Origin: Crenarchaeota archaeon SCGC AAA471-B05
GTDB taxonomy: Archaea; Thermoproteota; Thermoprotei; Gearchaeales; Gearchaeaceae
NCBI GenBank assembly: GCA_000380705.1
Contig: AQYM01000032.1
Location: 69,046 to 86,726 of the forward strand
Reading direction: 5' to 3'
Length of the DNA stretch: 17,681 nucleotides
Numbering within the stretch: the stretch's first letter is position 1; every line of letters starts with the position of its first letter. Shown here one piece after another: positions 13,645-17,681 of this stretch. The notes under the pieces were generated by a model. It saw only the letters and a list, made by a program, of their open reading frames with translations, made no database searches and was not told the DNA's origin. A program made the position numbers and the translations under genes.

Positions 13645-15355
13645 AATTTTCCCTTAATTTTAAAATAGCTTCAAGAAAATATTTTCTTTCTTCTTCAACG
13701 ACTTTCTCCCAATCCCTTTCTCCTGTAGCTATTTTTTCCATGTTTTCTTCCATTCTTGAAGTAAATTCAGGTGATATGTATTTATCCCAAATTTTTTCTA
13801 AGAAATCTATAAGTTTTATACCCTTTTCTGTAGGATAAAGGATTCTTCCTTTTTTAATAACATAATTTCTTTCCTTTAATCTTTCAATTATATAAGGTCT
13901 TGTAGTTTTTGTACCTATTTTAACTTCTTCCATTTTGGCAATTAATGTACTTTCAGTATATCTATTGGGAGGTCTTGTCTCCTTCTCTTCTAAATATACC
14001 TTATCTATTTTGTAAAGATTATTAATTTTAAATTCATCTACGTATTCTTCTTTATGTTCGAAATAAAATATCTCTAAGAAACCTTTGTATAAAATCTTTT
14101 CACCTTCAGCTATAAATTTTTCACCTTCAACTTCACCTAGTATTTTTACTTTGTTTATTATAGCTGGAGGACTTAAAATTGCCAAGTAATGTTTTAGTAT
14201 AATTTCATAAAGTTTGTATCCCAGTAAATTTTTGTAACTTTTTATACCTTTTATTGGAGTAATGGGTTCATGATCTTCAACAAATTTACCTTTAGTTGGA
14301 TAAAAAAGTTTTTCATTAATTAATTTTTTTACGTAATCAGAAAAATTAGAATTTATAAGCTTTTTTAAATTTTCTTCATGGTTGAAACTTTCACTATACT
14401 TTTGATTATCAACTCTAGGATATGTTATTATTCCTTCCAAGTATAAATCTTCAGCTAGCTCCATTATTTTACTAGGTGAAACGCTTAGAATTTTTGATGC
14501 TATTTCAAGCATTCTGTTGGTATTTAAAGGAGGCGGAGGATATAATTTTTGTTTTTCTTCCTTAATTTCTAATATTTTTATATATTTAGAATTTTTTACT
14601 TTATTATAAATTTCAAATGCTTTTTGCTTATTAAATATTTGTTTTTCTTGATAAATAAAATTAGTATTCAAAACTTTTATTTTTATTTTCCAATATTTTT
14701 CAGGTTTAAATTTTAATATTTCTCTTTCCCTTTGAACTATTAACCATAAGGTAGCAGTTTGAACTCTTCCAAAACTAAATATGTCTTTGTATTTTTCGCT
14801 GGACAATCTTAGAGTTAACTCCCTCGTTCCTGCAAAGCCTGTCAATGCATCAATTTTTCTTCTTGCTTCTACTGAAAGTGCTATCGGCATTCTAAATTCT
14901 CTTAAGTTTTTTAAAGAATATAGAATATCATCTGGTACGGTTGTTGTTAGCCATAACCTTCTTATTCTCTTTTGTATATTATTATTTTGTAATATTTCTA
15001 GTATTTCCAGTCCTATATTTTCTCCCTCTTCATCACTATCTGTGGCAATTATTATTTCATCTGCTTTTTTAGCCAAATCCTTTACAGCTTCCTCGTAACC
15101 CCTTTCCTTTATTCTTTTAACTAGGCTATTTTTATTTTTTAATATTTCTATTACTGAATTAAAACTCCAATTTTTTAAACTCTGAATTGTGTCATATTCA
15201 GTTATATGACCTGATAAAGGAAGAATAATATAATTTGTGGATATTATTATTCTAATATCATTATTCAAATACCGCCTCCTTATTATTTTATATTTCGCTA
15301 ATGCTCTAGCTATGTTTAAAGCTTGTCTATATTTTTCAGTTATTATTAGTTTCAC
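13634..15355 (-). CDS. topA: Type IA DNA topoisomerase (topoisomerase III/TopA family)
   Basis: The 573-aa enzyme has the Toprim N-terminus with catalytic Glu7 in IITEK and the metal-binding DSDEEGE (Asp106, Asp108, Glu112). The HG-loop GHITEYD is at 49-55, FSFGRVQTATL at 193-203, and the active-site Tyr312 in GIITYPRVD, followed by the arginine found in all type IA enzymes. It relaxes negatively supercoiled DNA and resolves single-stranded links through a 5'-phosphotyrosyl bond. The chain ends soon after the last core helices without the C-terminal cysteine zinc fingers of longer homologues, and there is no reverse-gyrase helicase domain. The start is GTG (15353-15355), only 5 nt after the methylcitrate synthase stop, so it is probably transcribed with the prpB-prpC genes. 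Its stop overlaps the convergent mutase small-subunit gene. Confidence 0.92.
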   Translation of the reverse strand: MKLIITEKYRQALNIARALAKYKIIRRRYLNNDIRIIISTNYIILPLSGHITEYDTIQSLKNWSFNSVIEILKNKNSLVKRIKERGYEEAVKDLAKKADEIIIATDSDEEGENIGLEILEILQNNNIQKRIRRLWLTTTVPDDILYSLKNLREFRMPIALSVEARRKIDALTGFAGTRELTLRLSSEKYKDIFSFGRVQTATLWLIVQREREILKFKPEKYWKIKIKVLNTNFIYQEKQIFNKQKAFEIYNKVKNSKYIKILEIKEEKQKLYPPPPLNTNRMLEIASKILSVSPSKIMELAEDLYLEGIITYPRVDNQKYSESFNHEENLKKLINSNFSDYVKKLINEKLFYPTKGKFVEDHEPITPIKGIKSYKNLLGYKLYEIILKHYLAILSPPAIINKVKILGEVEGEKFIAEGEKILYKGFLEIFYFEHKEEYVDEFKINNLYKIDKVYLEEKETRPPNRYTESTLIAKMEEVKIGTKTTRPYIIERLKERNYVIKKGRILYPTEKGIKLIDFLEKIWDKYISPEFTSRMEENMEKIATGERDWEKVVEEERKYFLEAILKLRENFKN

Positions 15356-15360
15356 AAAAA

Positions 15361-16518
15361 TTATATTTTATCTAATAACCTTCTTTGGTATGGGAATTTT
15401 AGATTCAAAGGTCCAACGTATTCTGCCTTAGGTCTCATTATTCTATTATCTTGTAATTGCTCTATGTAATGAGCTATCCACCCAACAACTCTGCCTAAAG
15501 CAAATAAAGGAGTATATAAAGGTATATCTAAACCTATTCCATAATACAAAGGACCAATCCAAAAATCTATGTTGGGGGGTATTTGTCTTTCCCTCCACAT
15601 AACCTCTTCAAATTTTAACATTATCTTATACATATTTTCCAATTTAGGCTTTCTTTGTAATAATTTTAAAAATAATTTTTTTGCTATAGGTACCCTAGGG
15701 TCAACCCTTTTATATACTCTATGACCAAATCCCATTATTTTTTCTTTTCTTTTTAATGCATTCAAAATGTACTCTTCAGCTTCCTTTTCATCCTTTATTT
15801 TTAAAAGCATTTCAGTAGCTCTTTCATTAGCACCTCCATGCAAAGGTCCTTTAAGAGCAGCCAATGCTGAAGTAATAGATGAATAAATATCGGTTAAAGT
15901 AGATGCAGTAACCCTAGTAGTAAACGTTGATGCGTTAAAGTCATGGTCCATGTAAAGTATAAGTGAAACATCCAATATTTTTGAATAAAACGGGTCTGGA
16001 TCTCTTCCGAACAATAAGTATAAGAAATTCTCTGAATGATTTAAATCATATCTTGGTTCAATTGGCTTTAAATTTTTATATACAATTCTATAGGAATTTG
16101 CTGTTATGGTAGCAAGCTTTGAAATTATTTTTATAGCTTTTATATACAATTCTTCCTTTGTTTGTGTATACCAAGTTTCATCGTAAGCAGCCAATAATGA
16201 AACTCCAATTTTTTGTAAATCTATCGGTGTAAGATATTTTCCCTTTAATTTTTCAAATATTTCATAAATCTCGTATGGTACTTCTCTTTCTCTTTTTAAT
16301 TTTGAAATAAAATCGCTTAATTCCTCTTCATTGGGTAATTTGCCGTACAAAATCAAATATGCAGTTTCTTCAAAAAATGAATTTTCTGCAATATCTTGTA
16401 TCGAATAACCTCTATATATTAAATATCCTTCAGGATCACTTACTGAAATCGCAGTTTTATCTACCAATACATTTTCTAATCCTTTGGGTACTTTTATATA
16501 TTGAATAGCTTCACTCAT
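15361..16518 (-). CDS. prpC: Citrate synthase family, probable 2-methylcitrate synthase
   Basis: The 385-aa protein, numbered from ATG 16518 (a TTG immediately upstream is rejected), is a complete type II-like citrate synthase. The catalytic triad is His227 in GPLHGGANE, His266 in GFGHRVYK and Asp318 in PPNIDFWIG, with an anion-binding arginine in RPKAEYVGP. The segment MDHDFNASTFTTRV (190-203) closely resembles the HEFNASTFTARV typical of PrpC/MmgD methylcitrate synthases and differs from the HEVPAST form I recall for the Sulfolobus citrate synthase. With prpB 22 nt upstream, condensation of propionyl-CoA with oxaloacetate is the likely main reaction. Archaeal enzymes of this group often also make citrate, so a dual role is possible. 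No methylcitrate dehydratase gene is in the window. Confidence 0.88.
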   Translation of the reverse strand: MSEAIQYIKVPKGLENVLVDKTAISVSDPEGYLIYRGYSIQDIAENSFFEETAYLILYGKLPNEEELSDFISKLKREREVPYEIYEIFEKLKGKYLTPIDLQKIGVSLLAAYDETWYTQTKEELYIKAIKIISKLATITANSYRIVYKNLKPIEPRYDLNHSENFLYLLFGRDPDPFYSKILDVSLILYMDHDFNASTFTTRVTASTLTDIYSSITSALAALKGPLHGGANERATEMLLKIKDEKEAEEYILNALKRKEKIMGFGHRVYKRVDPRVPIAKKLFLKLLQRKPKLENMYKIMLKFEEVMWRERQIPPNIDFWIGPLYYGIGLDIPLYTPLFALGRVVGWIAHYIEQLQDNRIMRPKAEYVGPLNLKFPYQRRLLDKI

Positions 16519-16540
16519 CAAATATGTTTAAAAAACCGTT

Positions 16541-17407
16541 TTATTTATTTTTATCGTATGAATATTTAGCTATCTTCGTATCTATATCTATGTACGAATA
16601 ATAATTTATTAAATCATAAAATTCTTTCCTTGACATCATTTTATCCAAATAGTATTTTTGTGTACCTTTTTCTTTTATCTCCCTTAAAATTTCTTTCATT
16701 GAATATAAAGATACTCTTAAAAGAGTAACTGGGAATAAAACTATCTTATAACCAGCTTCTTTAAATTCTTCAACAGTTATGTAAGGTGTTCTACCGAATT
16801 CAGTCATGTTGGCTATTAAAGGAACTTTTATATTCTTCGAAAATTCTTTAAATTCTTCTAAACTTTCTAAAGCTTCTGGGAAAATTATGTCAGCTCCTGC
16901 TTCAACATAAATTTTAGCTCTTTCTATTGCTCTTTCTAATCCTTCAACACTTCTAGCATCTGTTCTTGCTATTATTAAAAAATCTTCACTTTTTCTAGCT
17001 TCAATAGCCATTCTTATTTTTTTGACCATATCTTCTTCTTGAATTACCATCTTTCCTTCTAGATGACCACACTTTTTAGGCATAATTTGATCTTCAATTT
17101 GTATAGCAGAAGCACCAGCTCTTTCAAGCTCTCTTACTGTTCTATAAACGTTTATTGTTTCTCCAAATCCTGTATTAGCATCTACTATTAAAGGCAAATC
17201 TACTACTGAAGTTATTCTTCTTACTTCTTCTACAACTTCTGTTAAAGTAATCATTCCTAAGTCTGGTAGTGCTAAACTTCCTGAAAAAGAGGCTCCTGAA
17301 AAATAAATAACTTCAAATCCCATTTTTTTACAAAGCAAGGCTGTTATGGGATTAAATACTCCTGGTGCAATTATTATTTCTCGATTGTTTATTATCTCCC
17401 TTAGCAT
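16541..17407 (-). CDS. prpB: Methylisocitrate lyase
   Basis: The 288-aa protein belongs to the isocitrate lyase/PEP mutase superfamily and matches PrpB closely. It has the catalytic KKCGH (Cys113), LALPDLG (45-51), VDANTGFGE (75-83), FPEAL (176-180), NMTEFGRTP (200-208), and a C-terminal GTQKYYLDKM...INYYSY stretch that parallels E. coli PrpB. It should split 2-methylisocitrate into pyruvate and succinate, the last step of the methylcitrate cycle. One metal-site residue differs: E. coli PrpB has Asp85-Ala-Asp87 where this protein has Asp76-Ala-Asn78. The gene heads the operon with prpC and topA, and its ATG follows a TATA-like element by the distance expected for a leaderless message. Confidence 0.9.
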   Translation of the reverse strand: MLREIINNREIIIAPGVFNPITALLCKKMGFEVIYFSGASFSGSLALPDLGMITLTEVVEEVRRITSVVDLPLIVDANTGFGETINVYRTVRELERAGASAIQIEDQIMPKKCGHLEGKMVIQEEDMVKKIRMAIEARKSEDFLIIARTDARSVEGLERAIERAKIYVEAGADIIFPEALESLEEFKEFSKNIKVPLIANMTEFGRTPYITVEEFKEAGYKIVLFPVTLLRVSLYSMKEILREIKEKGTQKYYLDKMMSRKEFYDLINYYSYIDIDTKIAKYSYDKNK

Positions 17408-17425
17408 AATAAATAATATTTTAAG

Positions 17426-17435
17426 GTAAATTTAT
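17426..17435 (-). promoter_or_regulatory. TATA-like element of the prpB-prpC-topA operon
   Basis: The minus strand reads AATAAATTTA, centred about 24 nt upstream of the prpB ATG at 17407. Transcription would start essentially at the start codon. No obvious inverted repeat marks an operator in the 117-nt divergent region. Confidence 0.45.
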
Positions 17436-17493
17436 TCATTCGGTTTTTCTTGAAATTTTTTTTGTTGAACTGTAAAGAATGAAATAATTATAA

Positions 17494-17504
17494 ATTTATA
17501 AATC
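17494..17504 (+). promoter_or_regulatory. TATA box of the secreted-protein gene at 17525
   Basis: ATTTATAAATC is identical to the box in front of the aIF1 transcript. Its centre is about 26 nt before the ATG at 17525, predicting a leaderless message. Confidence 0.55.
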
Positions 17505-17524
17505 TAAAAGCTATTTTTTAATCA

Positions 17525-17681
17525 ATGTCGCCAAAAATACTGCTGGTAGCATTTGTAATAGCAATACTACTGTTTCCTATAAGCAACTATGAGATAAAAG
17601 ACGTTCAAGCACAACCTTCTATAAGTATAAAGGTAATTAGTAAATATCCTGCACCGCATAATACGACTTTTTGGGTAAATT
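17525..17681 (+). CDS. Secreted protein, 3'-truncated by the window end
   Basis: Only the first 52 codons are present. They encode a classical signal peptide: MSPK, then a hydrophobic core of about 16 residues (ILLVAFVIAILLFPI) and a plausible cleavage region around DVQAQP. This is followed by the start of a beta-rich mature chain with an NTT sequon (Asn-Thr-Thr). A strong TATA box lies 26 nt upstream. The beginning resembles the style of the surface glycoprotein at the left edge (hydrophobic leader, Gln/Pro-rich junction, then strand-like sequence), but no family can be assigned from this fragment. It is divergent from prpB. A transporter solute-binding protein or surface protein are both possible. 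Confidence 0.7.
   Translation, partial: MSPKILLVAFVIAILLFPISNYEIKDVQAQPSISIKVISKYPAPHNTTFWVN

Noticed and set aside
14781..15431. Plus-strand reading frames opposite topA and prpC
   Set aside because: Both lie inside well-supported minus-strand genes and show shadow-like composition.
15361..16518. Citrate synthase of the TCA cycle only
   Set aside because: The HDFNASTFTTRV segment and the adjacent prpB favour methylcitrate synthase; a dual role is not excluded.
1..17681. CRISPR array, tRNA, rRNA, insertion sequence, phage or toxin-antitoxin genes
   Set aside because: No regular direct repeats, clover-leaf-like or rRNA sequence, transposase motifs or terminal inverted repeats were seen; all the coding space is accounted for by housekeeping or metabolic genes.

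Overview
This is a very AT-rich, gene-dense stretch of an archaeal chromosome. It most likely comes from a thermoacidophilic crenarchaeon (Thermoproteota), probably of the order Sulfolobales. The evidence is an Rpo12-like RNA polymerase subunit ending in KIVKAD, an archaeal SUI1/aIF1 initiation factor that opens with MSENL, TATA boxes about 26 nt upstream of many start codons (leaderless transcripts), AGA/AGG-rich arginine codons, and a heavily N-glycosylated secreted protein with a C-terminal anchor. The genus cannot be fixed from the sequence alone.

Layout. Positions 1-1730 hold a secreted, membrane-anchored glycoprotein whose N-terminus probably lies outside the window. Positions 1741-3877 hold an agmatinase-family enzyme and an information-processing group: an Rpo12-like subunit too short for ordinary ORF calling, aIF1 with a short upstream ORF, a small zinc ribbon, and a Trm112-like zinc protein. 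Positions 3913-5073 encode a tandem SIS-domain sugar isomerase-like protein. Positions 5114-7143 are a lipoamide operon (dihydrolipoamide dehydrogenase plus octanoyltransferase LipB). Positions 7126-13644 are an acyl-CoA block: a thiolase, a small four-helix membrane protein, two crotonase-fold enzymes, a MeaB-type G-protein chaperone, and a two-subunit B12-dependent acyl-CoA mutase. Positions 13634-17407 (minus strand) are an apparent operon of methylisocitrate lyase, methylcitrate synthase and a type IA topoisomerase. A second secreted protein begins at 17525 and runs off the end.

How the genes may work together. The thiolase, hydratase/isomerase pair, mutase, MeaB, PrpB and PrpC all handle short or branched acyl-CoAs. 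The lpd-lipB pair could support a lipoylated 2-oxoacid dehydrogenase that makes such acyl-CoAs from branched amino acids. The mutase carries Phe and Gln at the two positions that separate isobutyryl-CoA mutase (Phe/Gln) from methylmalonyl-CoA mutase (Tyr/Arg). It may therefore interconvert isobutyryl-CoA and butyryl-CoA, while propionyl-CoA is handled by the methylcitrate route encoded next door. This is a hypothesis built from residues and context.

The region is extremely compact. No gene-free stretch exceeds about 150 nt, and all five convergent gene pairs overlap or abut. I found no tRNA, rRNA, CRISPR array, insertion sequence or phage gene. The most interesting signals are the isobutyryl-CoA-mutase-like residues and the aIF1 gene. 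The latter appears to start at TTG, translationally coupled to a leaderless 20-codon ORF, in a gene whose product governs start-codon selection.
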